From NCBI RefSeq assembly GCF_030161615.1, contig NZ_BSUN01000001.1, forward strand, positions 434,001-498,000: DNA of 64,000 nt, given 5' to 3'. Positions within the stretch are counted from its first letter, which is position 1. Each line of letters starts with the position of its first letter. Under the pieces are notes generated by a model. That model was not told where the DNA came from. It searched no databases and worked only from the letters and a program-made list of their open reading frames with translations. Made by a program: the position numbers and the translations under genes. Positions 33,662-44,568 of this stretch are shown here, in pieces. This stretch comes from Demequina litorisediminis. GTDB lineage: Bacteria; Actinomycetota; Actinomycetes; Actinomycetales; Demequinaceae.

Positions 33662-34393
33662 CCCTCGCCACCACTCCCCTCGGACACGACTACGCGGCGG
33701 CGCTGGCCGACGTCAAGGCGCGGGTCCATGTGGCCGAGGCCGCGGCCGGAAGAGCCGGTTCCGGCGTCCAGGTGCTGGTCGCCACCAAGGCGTGGGACGC
33801 GCAGGCCGCCGTGGGCGCGGTCGCTGGCGGCGCACGTCTGGTGGGCGAGTCCCGGATGCAGGAACTCGCGGACAAGGGCGAGGCGCTGAGGGACGCGGGG
33901 GCCGTGGTGCACGTCATCGGGCAGCCTGCAACGCAACAAGGCCGCCATCGCCGTCGAGTACGCGGCGTGCGTGCAGACCATCGACTCGCTGAAGCTCGCC
34001 GAGCGCCTCTCGCGCCTGTGCCTCGAAGCCGGACGCGATCTCCAGGTGATGATTCAGGTCAACGTCTCTGGCGAGGACTCGAAGGCCGGCGTGGAGCCTG
34101 ATCAGGCCCTGGACCTGGCGGCGGCGGTGCAGGCGCTGCCCGCGCTCGAGGTGGTGGGGTTCATGACCATCGGATTGAACTCGCCGGTGGAGGCGGACGT
34201 GAGGGCCGGCTACCGGATGCTGCGCGAGATCCGCGATCAGGCGCTGATCTCCTCGGAGCGCGGCGCCGCCGACCTTTCGACCGCGTGGCACTTGTCGATG
34301 GGGATGTCGGGCGATCTCGAGTGGGCGATTGCCGAGGGCGCGACCATGGTGCGCGTGGGGACGGCAGTCATGGGCTCGCGCACGGCCCTCTAG
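33658..34393 (+). CDS. YggS/PLPBP-type pyridoxal-phosphate homeostasis protein
   Basis: About 244 residues, alanine-racemase N-terminal barrel fold. PLP-binding Lys in VLVATKAWDAQ; further signatures are GESRMQEL, HVIGQLQRNKAAIAV (after repair of AGCCT near 33926), and LSMGMSGDLEWAIAEGATMV. Buffers PLP and affects amino-acid metabolism. ATG overlaps the ybaK stop, so the two are coupled. Confidence 0.92.
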
Positions 34394-34428
34394 CACCCTC
34401 TCGCGAGCAACGTCAGCACTCATCACGC

Positions 34429-34471
34429 CTTGACACGTGGCCGCATGTCAAGCATCCTTGACACGTCAAGG
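34429..34471. promoter_or_regulatory. Twin dyad operator before the XRE gene
   Basis: Two inverted repeats in tandem: CTTGACACGTGGCCGCATGTCAAG (34429-34452, imperfect centre) and CCTTGAC-AC-GTCAAGG (34456-34471). Both share the half-site CTTGACA, which also resembles a -35 box. Autoregulation by the XRE protein is inferred. Confidence 0.65.
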
Positions 34472-34495
34472 TCGCTTGTCACCACGAGGAGTCCG

Positions 34496-34687
34496 ATGCG
34501 CAACGACGTCCGCGAGCGCCGCGAAGCGAAGGGCCTGTCCCAGGCGGCACTGGGCGACGCCCTCGGGGTGTCGCGCCAAACCGTCAACTCGATCGAGAAG
34601 GGTCGCTACGACCCGTCGCTTCCGCTCGCCTTCGCGATCGCCGCCTTCTTCGCCACCACCATCGAGGAGATCTTCCATGTCGCCTGA
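34496..34687 (+). CDS. XRE-family transcriptional regulator (63 residues)
   Basis: Single-domain helix-turn-helix of the YozG/YgzD kind: REAKGLSQAALGDALGVSRQ then TVNSIEKGRYDPSLPLAF. ATG 34496 follows GAGGAG at proper spacing. The end overlaps the next gene by 11 bases. Such regulators are typically paired with a small membrane protein, as here. Confidence 0.9.
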   Translation: MRNDVRERREAKGLSQAALGDALGVSRQTVNSIEKGRYDPSLPLAFAIAAFFATTIEEIFHVA

Positions 34688-35090
34688 CGCCAAGCCTGCA
34701 CCCCTCATCGCCAAGATCGCGGGCGCTACCGCAGCGGTTGCGGCCGTCACCGCCATCGCCCTCGTCGCGTACGCGACCGGGAACGACTCGATCGGCAAGG
34801 GAGCAATCTTCGGCGGAGCCATCACTCTGGCGGCGATCGTGGTGCTGTGGGCCGTGGGCTCGCGCCGCGGGCTCGCCTCCCGCACCGCCAACGGCCTGGC
34901 CGATGAACGCGACGACCGCATCCTGACCCACGCCTTTGCACACTCGGCCTTTGCCATGGGAGCCGCAGCGATCGCCAGCCTCATCGCGTCGTTCTACGGA
35001 CTGCCGGCGGCAGGTGTCGCGGGCATCGTCCTGTGGGCAGGCCTCGTAACGTTCATCGTCTCGGCCGCGATCCAGGGGCGACGGGGCTAG
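34677..35090 (+). CDS. Membrane protein partner of the XRE regulator
   Basis: 137 residues, four predicted hydrophobic segments, with NGLADERDDRILTHAFAHSA between the second and third. The ERD motif is typical of small membrane proteins encoded after YozG-type regulators (DUF2178-like). Function unknown. Start at 34677, overlapping the regulator. Confidence 0.75.
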   Translation: MSPDAKPAPLIAKIAGATAAVAAVTAIALVAYATGNDSIGKGAIFGGAITLAAIVVLWAVGSRRGLASRTANGLADERDDRILTHAFAHSAFAMGAAAIASLIASFYGLPAAGVAGIVLWAGLVTFIVSAAIQGRRG

Positions 35091-35150
35091 GGGCCCTCGG
35101 GGCATCGGCCACACTCCCTGTCGCCACACGCCTGTCCGCAACACGGGACA

Positions 35151-37908
35151 ATGGTCGCGATGACTGCCGCCGACCCCACCCTCCTCAGCCGCCTTCCCGC
35201 CACCGCGCGAGACGAGGCACCCGACCCCGACGCTGTCTACGAGGCCTTCGCTACCTGGGCGGCCGACCAGCACCTCGCGCTCTACCCGCACCAGGACGAG
35301 GCGATCATGGAGATCGTCTCCGGCTCCCACGTCATCCTCGCGACCCCCACGGGCTCGGGGAAGTCGCTCGTCGCGGCGGGCGCTCACTTCGCCGCCCTCG
35401 CCGCGCAGCGGGCGGGCACGGGCGGTCGCACCTTCTACACCGCGCCCCTGAAGGCCCTGGTATCGGAGAAATTCTTCGCCCTGATCGACATGTTCGGCTC
35501 CGCAAATGTGGGCCTCATGACCGGCGATTCCGCGGTCAATGCCGACGCCCCCATCATCTGCTGCACCGCGGAGATCCTCGCGAACCTCGCGCTCAGGGAC
35601 GGCGCCGCCACCGACGCGGCCTTGGTGGTCATGGACGAGTTCCATTTCTACGCGGATCCCCAGCGCGGCTGGGCGTGGCAGGTGCCGCTCCTTGAGCCTT
35701 CCCGACACGCAGTTCGTGCTCATGTCTGCCACGCTCGGCGACACGGCGTGGCTGGTCGATGACCTGACCTCGCGCAGTGACAGGTCGGTCGCCGAGGTCA
35801 CCACGCTCGAGCGCCCCGTGCCGCTGACGTTCGACTACATGGTCGAGCCTCTGCCCGAGGTGGTCGAGCGCGTGGTGCAGACCGGGAAGGCTCCCGTCTA
35901 CATCGTCCACTTCACCCAGAAGGAAGCCGTCGAGCGCGCCCAGGCCCTCCTCAGCATGCAGGTCGCCTCGAAGGAGGAGCGGGTACGGATCGCCGATGCG
36001 CTGGACGGCATCCGCTTCGGCACGGGCTTTGGCAAGACGCTGTCAAAGTTCCTGCGTGCGGGCATCGGCGTGCACCACGCTGGGATGCTGCCCAAGTACC
36101 GCCGCATCGTGGAACGGCTCACCCAGCAGGGCCTGCTGAAGGTCATCTGCGGCACGGACACGCTCGGCGTGGGCATCAACGTGCCGATCAGGACCGTGCT
36201 CCTGACGTCGCTGGTGAAGTACGACGGCGAGCGGATGCGCCATCTGACGGCACGCGAGTTTCATCAGATCGCGGGTCGCGCCGGGCGCGCGGGCTTCGAC
36301 ACCGAGGGCGACGTCATCGTGATGGCACCCGAGCACGTGATCGAGAACCGTGGCTCCTCGAGAAGGCGGGCGAAGACCCGAAGAAGCGCAAGAAGATCGT
36401 GCGCAAGAAGGCACCCGCCGGCTCCGTGAACTGGACCGATGCCACGTTCGAGCGCCTGCGCGACGCTCCCCCGGAGCCGCTGACCAGCCGCTTTGTGGTG
36501 ACGCACGCGATGGTGCTCAACGTCCTCGCGCGCGGCCAGGAAAACGCCGCGCTCGGGCGCGAGGCGCAGGACCCCGTGCTCGCCATGCGCGATCTGCTCG
36601 CCGCCATTCATGAAACCGAGGCGCAGCGCTCGGCGCACGTGCGTCAGGCTCTCAGGATCTACCGCTCGCTCAGGATTGCCGGCGTGGTCGAGCACGTGCG
36701 CGTGCCCGATGCGAGCCACCCGCGCGGGCAGCGCCCGTCCGTGCGCCTCACGGTCGATGTCCCGCGCAACTTCGCGCTGAACCAGCCGCTGTCGCCCTTC
36801 GCCCTCGCGGCCATGGATCTGCTCAATGTGGAGGCGCCGGATCACGCGCTCGACGTGGTGTCGGTCATCGAGGCGACGCTCGCCGACCCCCGCCAGGTGC
36901 TCGTAGCACAGCAGTACCAGGCACGCGGCGAGGCCGTGGCCGCAATGAAGGCCGACGGGATCGAGTACGACGCGCGCGTCGAGCTCCTGGAGGAGGTCAC
37001 GTGGCCGCGGCCCCTCGCCGACCTCCTGGAGCCCGCCTTCATCACATACCGGCGCGCGAACCCCTGGGTGCTCGACGCGGAGCCTCTCACCCAAGTCCGT
37101 GGTGCGCGACATGCTCGAGAAGGCGATGTCCTTCGGTGACCTGGTGTCCGCCTACGGCTTGGAGCGCACCGAGGGCGTGGTGTTGCGCTACCTCGCGGAG
37201 GCATACCGCGCGCTGCGCCAAACGGTTCCCGAGGAGCACCGTACCGACGAGGTGGTGTCCATCACCGAGTGGCTCGGCGACGTGGTGCGCGCCACCGATT
37301 CGTCACTGCTCGATGAATGGGAACGCCTCATGAATCCCGATGCCGCGGTGGCCGATGACGTGGACCCCGCCTCGGCGGTGGGTGCCTTCGCGCCTGCGGG
37401 CCCCGCGAAGCCGATGACGGGCAACCCTCGCGCGCTGCGTCGCCTGGTGCAGGGCGCGATGTTCCGTCGCGTGGAGTTGGCGGCGCGCGAAGACTACGCC
37501 GCGCTCGGCACCCTCGACGGCGCCTCCGGCTGGAGCGCCGACGCCTGGCGCGACGCCCTCGATCCGCTGTTCGTGGCGCAGGGAGACGACGCGATCCGCA
37601 TCGGCCCCGACGCCCGCTCGGCGGCTCTCATCACCTTCGTGGAGCCCGGCGGTGACCACGGCGAGGGACGTGCGCAGGCGGCGCTCGCCGCGTCACCGGA
37701 CGGGTCCCTGCCGGAGGGCAGTTGGCTGGTGCGTCAGGTGATCGACGACCTGGATGGAGACCGCGACTGGGCCATCACGGCGCTCGTGAACCTCGACGCG
37801 TCGGACGAGGCGGGAGCGCCAGTCATCGAGCCTGCTCCACGTGGGCCCGCAGTAGCCCGCGTCGGCACGCCGAAATCTCCTTTTCGGACCGTCTACCAGG
37901 GGGTTTAG
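35151..37908 (+). CDS. DEAD/DEAH-box helicase with DUF3516 domain
   Basis: About 918 residues. Ski2-like SF2 helicase: Walker [15 protein letters not shown], motif II MDEFHFY, motif [11 protein letters not shown], motif [15 protein letters not shown], then a long C-terminal DUF3516 region. Probably ATP-dependent nucleic-acid remodelling; the in vivo substrate is unknown. Frameshifts: AGCCT near 35696, a base lost near 36352 (probable [11 protein letters not shown]), and AGCCT near 37081. ATG 35151 or 35160. Confidence 0.92.
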
Positions 37909-37969
37909 GGACGCGCAAGAAAGGCTTGCCTTGCTGGCGGGCGCCCCAGTCCTCCCCTAATCTGGCGGC

Positions 37970-38685
37970 ATGGCCGCCCGCGATCCCCACGACATCGACG
38001 AGGAATCCGTCTCACGTCGCCTCAATGCGCTCCGCGCCGCCGTGCTCGGCGCCAACGACGGGGTCGTGTCGGTGGCAGGACTTGTGATCGGCGTGGCGGC
38101 GGCGACGCCCGACAACCACGGCGCGATCCTCGCCGCAGGCGTCGCCGGCCTCACCGCGGGCGCCCTGTCGATGGGCGTGGGCGAGTACGTCTCGGTCTCG
38201 TCGCAGTCCGATGCGGAGAAGTCGCAACTACGCCGCGAGCACCGCTGGCATCAGGTCCGTCCCGACTGGGAACTCGAGCAGGCTTGTCGAGCCTCAACAT
38301 GGAGACCGGCATGAGCCGCGAGACGGCGCAGAGAGCCGCGGAGGAGCAGACGGCGCACGATCCCGTCTCGATTCACGCCCGCATGCACCTCGGCATCGAC
38401 CCCGACGAGATCACGAATCCGTGGCATGCCGCCTGGGCGTCGCTTCTCGCGTTCACCAGCGGCGGTCTGCTGCCCCTGCTGACCGTGCTGCTGGTGCCCA
38501 CCACGATGCAGATCCCGGCCACGTACGTTGCGGTGGTCGCCGCGCTGGCCGTCACCGGCTACGTCGCCGCCCGCTGGGCCCACTCCCCGCGGCGCAGGTC
38601 GGTGATCCGCAACGTCATCGGCGGCTCGCTGGCGATGGGAATCACCTACGTCATCGGCTCACTGGTCGGCGTCGCGGTCCACTAG
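37970..38685 (+). CDS. VIT1/CCC1-family iron/manganese transporter
   Basis: About 237 residues. GANDGVVSVAGLVIGVAAA in helix 1, GALSMGVGEYVSVSSQSDAE, and five helices in total. Exports or stores Fe2+/Mn2+. Two inserted bases (AGGCT near 38280 and AGCCT near 38289) repair to WELEQLVELNMETGMSRE. The charged loop between helices 2 and 3 is the family metal-binding region. Confidence 0.9.
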
Positions 38686-38699
38686 CCGCGCGTGGGCTC

Positions 38700-39749
38700 C
38701 TACGGGACGAGCCCGATCCATTCGGGGGTCGAGAACTTCGACTCCACGAGGGCGTGCGCCTCGGCGATCTCGTCGGGGGTGACGGCCCCCGCGTGAGTCG
38801 AGTAGCGGCCCGCGAAGTGTGCGAGGAACGCGTCGATGATCGCCTCGCGCGCCATGCCGGTCTGGCTGCGTAGCGGGTCCACTCGCTTGTTGGCGCTCTT
38901 GGTGCCCTTGTCGGACATCTTCTCGCGGCCGATGCGCAGGGTCTCCATCATCGCGTCGGCGTCGATGTCATACGCCATCGTGACGTGGTGGAGGACGGCG
39001 CCCGAGGCGTAGCGCTTCTGAGCCGCTCCGGCGATCTTGCCCGCATCGGAGGCAATGTCATTGAGCGGCACGTAGCGGGCCTTGATGCCCACGTCGGCGA
39101 GGGCGCCCAGGACCCAGTCGTCCAGGAACGCGTAGGACTGCTCGAAGCTCAGCCCTTCGACAAGCGAGGGCGGCACGGACAGCGAGTAGGTGATGGTGTT
39201 GCCGGGCTCGATGAACATCGCGCCGCCGCCGGAGACGCGACGGGTCACGGTGATGCCGTGCTTGGCGGCGCCCTCGGGGTCCACCTCGTTCTTGAGCGAC
39301 TGGAAGGAGCCGATCACCACGGCGGAGGAGGCCCACTCCCAGATGCGTAGCGTGGGGCCGCGCTTGCCGTCGGCGACGGCGCGCGAGATCACGTCGTCGA
39401 GCGCCATCTGCAGGTGCGGCTCGCGGGGCTCGTCGTGCAGCACCTCGAAGGTGTGGTCATGCCAGCCGGTGGCGTGGCCCAGGGCGCGACGCACCGCGAT
39501 CGCGACCGCCTCGGGGGTGAAACCCACAAAATGCGCGTCGGGCCCGGCGGCGCGCTGGACCGCTGCCGCGAGGTCGGCGACGGATGCGGCCGCGGGCATC
39601 CCGGTCAGCGCGAGGCGGATCTCGTGGATCGCCTCCGCCGGCTCAAGGAAGAAGTCGCCGGAGATGACGACCTTCGAAAGGGTGTCGCCGTCCGCCTCGA
39701 CGTCGGCGATGACGAGCTTGCCGCCAGGAACCTTGTACTCACCGTGCAT
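38700..39749 (-). CDS. lplA: Lipoate-protein ligase
   Basis: 349 residues in one frame. The N-terminal 110 residues are an accessory domain (MHGEYKVPGGKLVIADVE), followed by the BPL/LplA catalytic domain with RRVSGGGAMFIEPGNTITYS and a lipoyl-AMP Lys in DAGKIAGAAQKRY. Attaches lipoate to 2-oxoacid dehydrogenase subunits. The accessory domain precedes rather than follows the catalytic domain. Confidence 0.88.
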   Translation of the reverse strand: MHGEYKVPGGKLVIADVEADGDTLSKVVISGDFFLEPAEAIHEIRLALTGMPAAASVADLAAAVQRAAGPDAHFVGFTPEAVAIAVRRALGHATGWHDHTFEVLHDEPREPHLQMALDDVISRAVADGKRGPTLRIWEWASSAVVIGSFQSLKNEVDPEGAAKHGITVTRRVSGGGAMFIEPGNTITYSLSVPPSLVEGLSFEQSYAFLDDWVLGALADVGIKARYVPLNDIASDAGKIAGAAQKRYASGAVLHHVTMAYDIDADAMMETLRIGREKMSDKGTKSANKRVDPLRSQTGMAREAIIDAFLAHFAGRYSTHAGAVTPDEIAEAHALVESKFSTPEWIGLVP

Positions 39750-39791
39750 GGTTCCATTCTCTCCCGTTTTGCGCAGGGCCGATGCCGCGGC

Positions 39792-41391
39792 TCAGCGCCG
39801 CTCGACGCCTTCCTTGATGAGCCCGTACACGAGCGAGTCCACCATGGCTTCCCAGGCGGCCTCGATCACGTTGGGGCCGACGCCGACGGTGCGCCGCCTA
39901 CGCCCCGTCTCGCGGTGCACGGTGGTGATGAGGACGCGCGTGATGGCGTCGGTGCCGTGGCTCGCGTCCATGATGCGGACCTTGAAGTCGGTGAGCCTCG
40001 AAGGCCTCGATCTCCGGGTAGGCCGCCTTGAGTGAGGTGCGCAGGGCGTGGTCGAGGGCATTGACGGGGCCGTTGCCCTCGCCGACGGCGACATGGCGCT
40101 CTCCCCCGGCGTGGAGCCTTGATGACGGCCTCGGCGTCGGCATCGGTGGGGTCCCCTGGCTTGGAGGAGACGCGCACGCGCCAGGTCTCGACGTCCCAGT
40201 AGACGTTGTCCTCGCCCAGTTCGGACCGCAGCAGGAGTTCGAAGGAGGCATCCGCGGCGTCGAACGTGTAGCCGGCGGCCTCCGCGTGCTTGACGCGGTC
40301 GGTGACGCGACCGAGCAACTCTCCCTGGCCCTCGAGGTCGAAGCCGAGGCTCCTTGCCCTTCAGTTCGATGGACGCACGGCCGGCCATGTCGGACACGAG
40401 CATCCGTAGGCCGTTGCCCACGTGCTCGGGCTCAGTGTGCTGGTAGAGATCGGGGTCGACGCGGATGGCGCTGGCGTGAAGGCCCGCCTTGTGGGCGAAG
40501 GCGCTGGCCCCGACGTAGGGCTGGCGGGCGAAGGGGGCGATGTTGGTGATCTCGGAGATCGCATGTGCGATCCGGGTTGCCTCGGTGAGGCCGCCGCCCT
40601 TGAGGACGGTGAGCCCCTTCTTCAGTTCGAGGTTCGCCACCACGGAGATGATGTCCGCGTTACCGGTGCGTTCGCCGTAACCGTTGATGCAGCCCTGCAC
40701 GTGGGTCGCTCCGGCGGCGACGGCGGCCATCGAGTTGGCGACGGCGCAGCCGGAGTCGTTGTGGGCGTGCATGCCGAGCGGGAGGTCAACGCGGGCGCGC
40801 ACGGCGGCGACGATCTCGGTGACGTCCTCGGGGAGCATGCCGCCGTTGGTGTCGCACAGGCACAGGGTGTCGGCGCCGCCGTTGGCTGCCGCCAGGAGGG
40901 CACGGATCGTGTATTCGGGGTCGAAGCGGTAGCCGTCGAAGAAGTGCTCGGCGTCCATGATGACGCGACGACCTTCGCCGGTGAGGAAGGCGAAGGTCTC
41001 CTCGATCATGGCGAGGTTCTCGTCGGGGCTGACGCGCAGGGCGCGCTCGGCGTGGCGGATGTCTGACTTGCACACGAGGGTGATGATGGGCGCCTCGGAG
41101 TCGAGGAGGGCGCGCACCTGGGGGTCGGAACCGGCGGTGGTGCCCGCCTTGCGGGTCATGCCGAAGGCCGCGAGTTGGGCGTTGCGGAAGGTCAGTTCCT
41201 TGGCGGCGAGTCCGAAAAACTCCGTGTCCTTGGGGACGGCGCCGGGCCATCCGCCCTCGATGACGCCGACGCCGAGCCTCGTCCAGGAGGGGCGCGATCG
41301 CCATCTTGTCGGCGACCGAGAGGTTCATGCCCTCCTGCTGGGCGCCGTCGCGGAGCGTCGTGTCGTAGACCTCCACAGTGAGATCCGTCAT
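39792..41391 (-). CDS. cimA: (R)-citramalate synthase
   Basis: About 530 residues. Condenses pyruvate and acetyl-CoA to citramalate, the threonine-independent route to isoleucine. LeuA-like TIM barrel with [17 protein letters not shown], metal-binding [13 protein letters not shown], and a C-terminal LeuA-type regulatory dimer domain. CimA is favoured over LeuA by the [10 protein letters not shown] context and length. Four inserted bases (near 39989, 40112, 40340 and 41276) repair to conserved sequence. A leader peptide and terminator lie directly upstream. Confidence 0.9.
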
Positions 41392-41449
41392 CGTGTGCCT
41401 CCTGGCCTGTCGTGTCACACCGTGTCGCCTCGGCGGTCACCATCCCCAC

Positions 41450-41477
41450 AAAAAAAGCCTCCCAGGGTCGGGAGGCT
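41450..41477 (-). terminator. Attenuator terminator in the cimA leader
   Basis: On the minus strand AGCCTCCC pairs with GGGAGGCT, followed by seven T, located between the leader peptide and the cimA start at 41391. A second strong hairpin, CGCGTCGG../..CCGACGCG (41478-41506), immediately precedes it. Its loop CCCTCCCC could alternatively pair with GGGAGG of the terminator. Confidence 0.75.
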
Positions 41478-41505
41478 GCGCGTCGGGGAGGGTATCGCCG
41501 ACGCG

Positions 41506-41532
41506 CTACGGAATGATCGTCGTGGTGTGCAT
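41506..41532 (-). CDS. Putative leader peptide MHTTTIIP for cimA attenuation
   Basis: An 8-codon ORF (ATG 41532, TAG 41508-41506) with three consecutive Thr codons and two Ile codons, ending exactly at the pause hairpin. There is no Shine-Dalgarno, but a possible -10 AATACT lies 7 bases before ATG, suggesting leaderless translation. Thr/Ile codons fit control of isoleucine synthesis. It overlaps no other gene. Confidence 0.68.
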   Translation of the reverse strand: MHTTTIIP

Positions 41533-41597
41533 CGCGGTCAGTATTGCACAGGCGTCAAGACCTGCCAGCGCCCATCGGGACCGAGTTCCCTCCCGCA

Positions 41598-42984
41598 TCA
41601 GGCAAGACCTCTCCCCCGTCCCTTCTCGCCTGCTGAGGCTCATAGTGCGCGCGTCCACCGATGCGGGGAGTCCTCGCCGGGTCAATGCTGGCCGGCGGGA
41701 TGAACCACACATGCTGCTCGCGGATCTCGATCTCCCAGCCAGCCCCGTGAATCCGATGGTGGCAGGCTCACGCACAGGAGCACCGCGTTCGCAATGTCGG
41801 TCGGGCCGCCCCGCTTCCACCATCGAATGTGATGGGCCTCGCAGAAGCTCGGTGGCGCGTGGCACCACGAGCATCCGCCGTCCCGCTCCACCAGGGCAAG
41901 CCTTGACCTCGGTGGAGAACAGCCTGTCCCTGGATCCCACATCGAGCGGCGTGCTGGGCCCGCCCATGATCATGGGAAGCACCTCAGCGTCGACAGCCAT
42001 GCGCCGCATGGTGCCGATCGAGACGTCGGAGTCAATCCCGTCGACCTTCGCGCACCCGAGTCCGCTACGCAGATCCTCCACGTCCCCGCGTACCACGATG
42101 GTGGTCGTCACACCCGTTGGCACTTCCTGGCACCCCAGCGCGTGCCGCGCGTAGGCGGAGAGCGCGTCGGCCTGGATCTGGCCAGGTGTGCGGTCGTCGT
42201 CGGTGTAGTCGAGCCCTGTCTTGCCCTTCTTGACGGCGTTGTCGCGGCGCGACCGCATCACCCTTTTCACGGCGGCCTGCAAGAGGGTGACGATGGGCGC
42301 CGCGGTGGACACGTCGAGCCGCGCATGAATTCCCACGGATCCGTCTGCCTCATCCTTGATCTGGACGTACCGGTTCTCGAAGGCGACCTGGTCGCGCAGT
42401 TCGATGTCCGCGGGCCTGTGCCGCGCCTCTTCTGACAGCAGCATCCGCTTCACGTCGCGCATGCTCAGCGAGCGCGCCTTCGTCACGATCCGCTCTTCGA
42501 GTTCGCCCAGCCGCTCGTGAGCCACTTTGCCGATGCGCTCGAGCGTGCGCGTGATCGCGGCAGCCGCCTCCATGGAGACAGCCCCCGACTTCACAGCCCG
42601 TGCGAGCATCGGGAACCGTGGACCCTGCGGGGCGTCGCCTTCACCACCGCGGCCGGGCTCGGCCGGCCGCACGGCCACCACATCGGCAACCGCCAGAATC
42701 CGCTGCGCCTCGCTCTCCGACGTCCCCAGCGCACCAGCCAGCATCTTTCCGGCAGACGCAAAACCGCGCTGTCTGGCGACCCCAGCGAGGCCGTCAGCAG
42801 GATCGGATCGCCGCGCCAACTCGCCCGCGACCTCGCCCAGTGCCACCTCGGCCATCCTGCGCACCTGCACCAGCGCGGCCTGCGGCTCGACCAGCCGCGC
42901 GGAGGGGGTCGACGCCAAGTCGTCCCCCTCGAACGCACGCGCCAGCGCGATGCGCTGGTCGAGTTGTGCAGTCGAGAAGGTCAT
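41598..42984 (-). CDS. DUF222 / HNH endonuclease-domain protein
   Basis: About 461 residues. N-terminal DUF222 region (from MTFSTAQLDQRIALARAFEG) and C-terminal HNH domain reading ERDGGCSWCHAPPSFCEAHH then IRWWKRGGPTDIANAVLLC and CHHRIHGAGWEI. Such proteins are abundant, multicopy and poorly understood in actinobacteria. Frameshifts near 41899 (AGCCT) and 41766 (AGGCT) are needed to read the HNH motif; the end at 41598 depends on the repair. Confidence 0.85.
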
Positions 42985-43220
42985 GACACCAGCATGCCGA
43001 GTACCACTGACATTCCTGGTAAACAGGCACTTCCTGGGGACAACACCCCGCCCCACCATGGCCTGGGGACGAGACGAGCCAGCGACTCAAACCAGCAAAG
43101 CCACCCACCCAGGACCAAGGTCCCAGACAACTCTGCCGGGCCTCCCAGTCGCCTCTGAGACAGCCCAACGACGCTAGTGATCAACCTCGCAAGACCCCCC
43201 ACAAGAAAGGCAGGCACGAC

Positions 43221-44269
43221 ATGTCCCGCGTCCCCGAGCCCGACCAGACCCCCGACGGCCCCGCCTACGAGGGCCGCCTCCTCGACCACCCCGACGAGCC
43301 CGTCGTCGACCAGGGCGCCTCATTCGACATCCGCACGGCGATCTCGCGTCGCAGCGTGGTGGGCCTCGTCGGCGCTGGCGTTGGCGTTGCCGCCCTCGCG
43401 GCGTGCTCCACCGGCTCCGCGAGTTCCACGTCGTCCAGCGTGGCCGCCACCACCGACACCACGACGGACACGGGCACCGCCACGGACGACTCTGCTGCAT
43501 CGTCCACGTCCGAGGGCGAAATCCCTGACGAGACCGCGGGCCCCTACCCCGGCGACGGTTCTAACGGCCCCGACGTGCTCGAGGAGTCGGGCGTCGAGCG
43601 TTCGGACCTCACCACCTCCATCGACGGCACCGAGGCGGTGGCGGGCGTGCCCTCACCTTCGCCATGACCATCTACGACATGGTGAACGACAACGCCCCGA
43701 TGGCAGGCGCGGCCGTGTACGCGTGGCACTGCGACGCTCAGGGCAACTACTCGATGTACTCGGACGGCGTCGAGGACGAGACGTGGCTGCGCGGCGTCCA
43801 GGTCACGGACGATTCGGGAGTGGTCGAGTTCACGTCGATCGTGCCGGGTTGCTACTCGGGCCGGTGGACTCACATCCACTTCGAGGTCTATCCCGACCTC
43901 GACTCGATCACGGACTCGACCAACGCCATCGCCACCTCGCAGATGGCGTTCCCGCAGGACGTCCTCGACTCGGTGTACGAGCTCGACGACTACGACGGCT
44001 CCGCCGAAAATTTGTCGCAGATCACGCTGGAGACGGACAACATCTTCTCCGACGACAACGCCGAACTCCAGATGGTCACCATCTCCGGCGACACCGACGC
44101 GGGCTACATCGCCTCGCTCGACGTGTACGTCGACACGTCCACCGAGCCCTCCTCGGGCGGCACCGCGCCCACGGACGGCGGCGGCGAGATGCCTTCAGGC
44201 GACATGCCGTCAGGCGACATGCCGTCAGGCGACATGCCCGAACCCCAGACCAGCGCATCGGCCTCCTGA
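43221..44269 (+). CDS. Tat-exported intradiol dioxygenase-like protein
   Basis: About 349 residues. Twin-arginine signal SRRSVVGLVGAGVGVAALAAC that also ends in a lipobox Cys, then a Thr/Ser-rich linker and an intradiol-dioxygenase beta-sandwich. The metal ligands look present: Tyr of AAVYAWHCDAQGNYSMY, Tyr of GCYSGRWTHIHFEVY and both His of HIH. The start of the domain is DETAGPYPGDG. A one-base loss near 43646 breaks the frame (VPLTFAMTIYDM expected). Substrate unknown; directly upstream of the Tat genes. Confidence 0.85.
44186..44240 (+). repeat. 15-bp tandem repeat encoding MPSGD
   Basis: Three and a half copies of GACATGCCGTCAGGC (first copy with two changes) at the 3' end of the dioxygenase gene, giving a low-complexity MPSGD tail. 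Confidence 0.85.
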
Positions 44270-44298
44270 CCGGCGCTCCCCACCCCTAGGAGAACCTC

Positions 44299-44568
44299 AT
44301 GTTGCAGAACCTCACCGGATGGCACGCCATCCTCATCCTCGTCGTCGTCCTCCTCGTCTTCGGCGCCTCCAAACTTCCGGCGCTGGCCAAGAGCGTGGGC
44401 CAGTCCGTCAAGATCCTGAAGGACGAGGTGGCCGACGATCGTCGTGATGGCACGGCACAGTCGGCCGATGCCACCGCCGCCCCGTCCCAGACGGCACCCG
44501 CCGTGGTGGTCGCCACCGCATCGGCCCCCGCGACCGCCGCCACCTATGAGGAGCGCGCGACCTCATGA
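44299..44568 (+). CDS. tatA: Twin-arginine translocase subunit TatA
   Basis: 89 residues. N-terminal membrane helix ILILVVVLLVFGASKLPALA with the FGxxKLP hinge, an amphipathic helix, then an Ala/Thr/Pro-rich tail. Forms the protein-conducting pore for folded substrates. AGGAG before ATG. The stop overlaps the tatC start (ATGA). Confidence 0.95.
   Translation: MLQNLTGWHAILILVVVLLVFGASKLPALAKSVGQSVKILKDEVADDRRDGTAQSADATAAPSQTAPAVVVATASAPATAATYEERATS

Noticed and set aside
41598..42984. DUF222-HNH gene as a homing endonuclease or restriction enzyme for AGCT
   Set aside because: It has the generic actinobacterial DUF222-HNH layout with no methyltransferase partner or specificity domain, and such genes are multicopy in these genomes.
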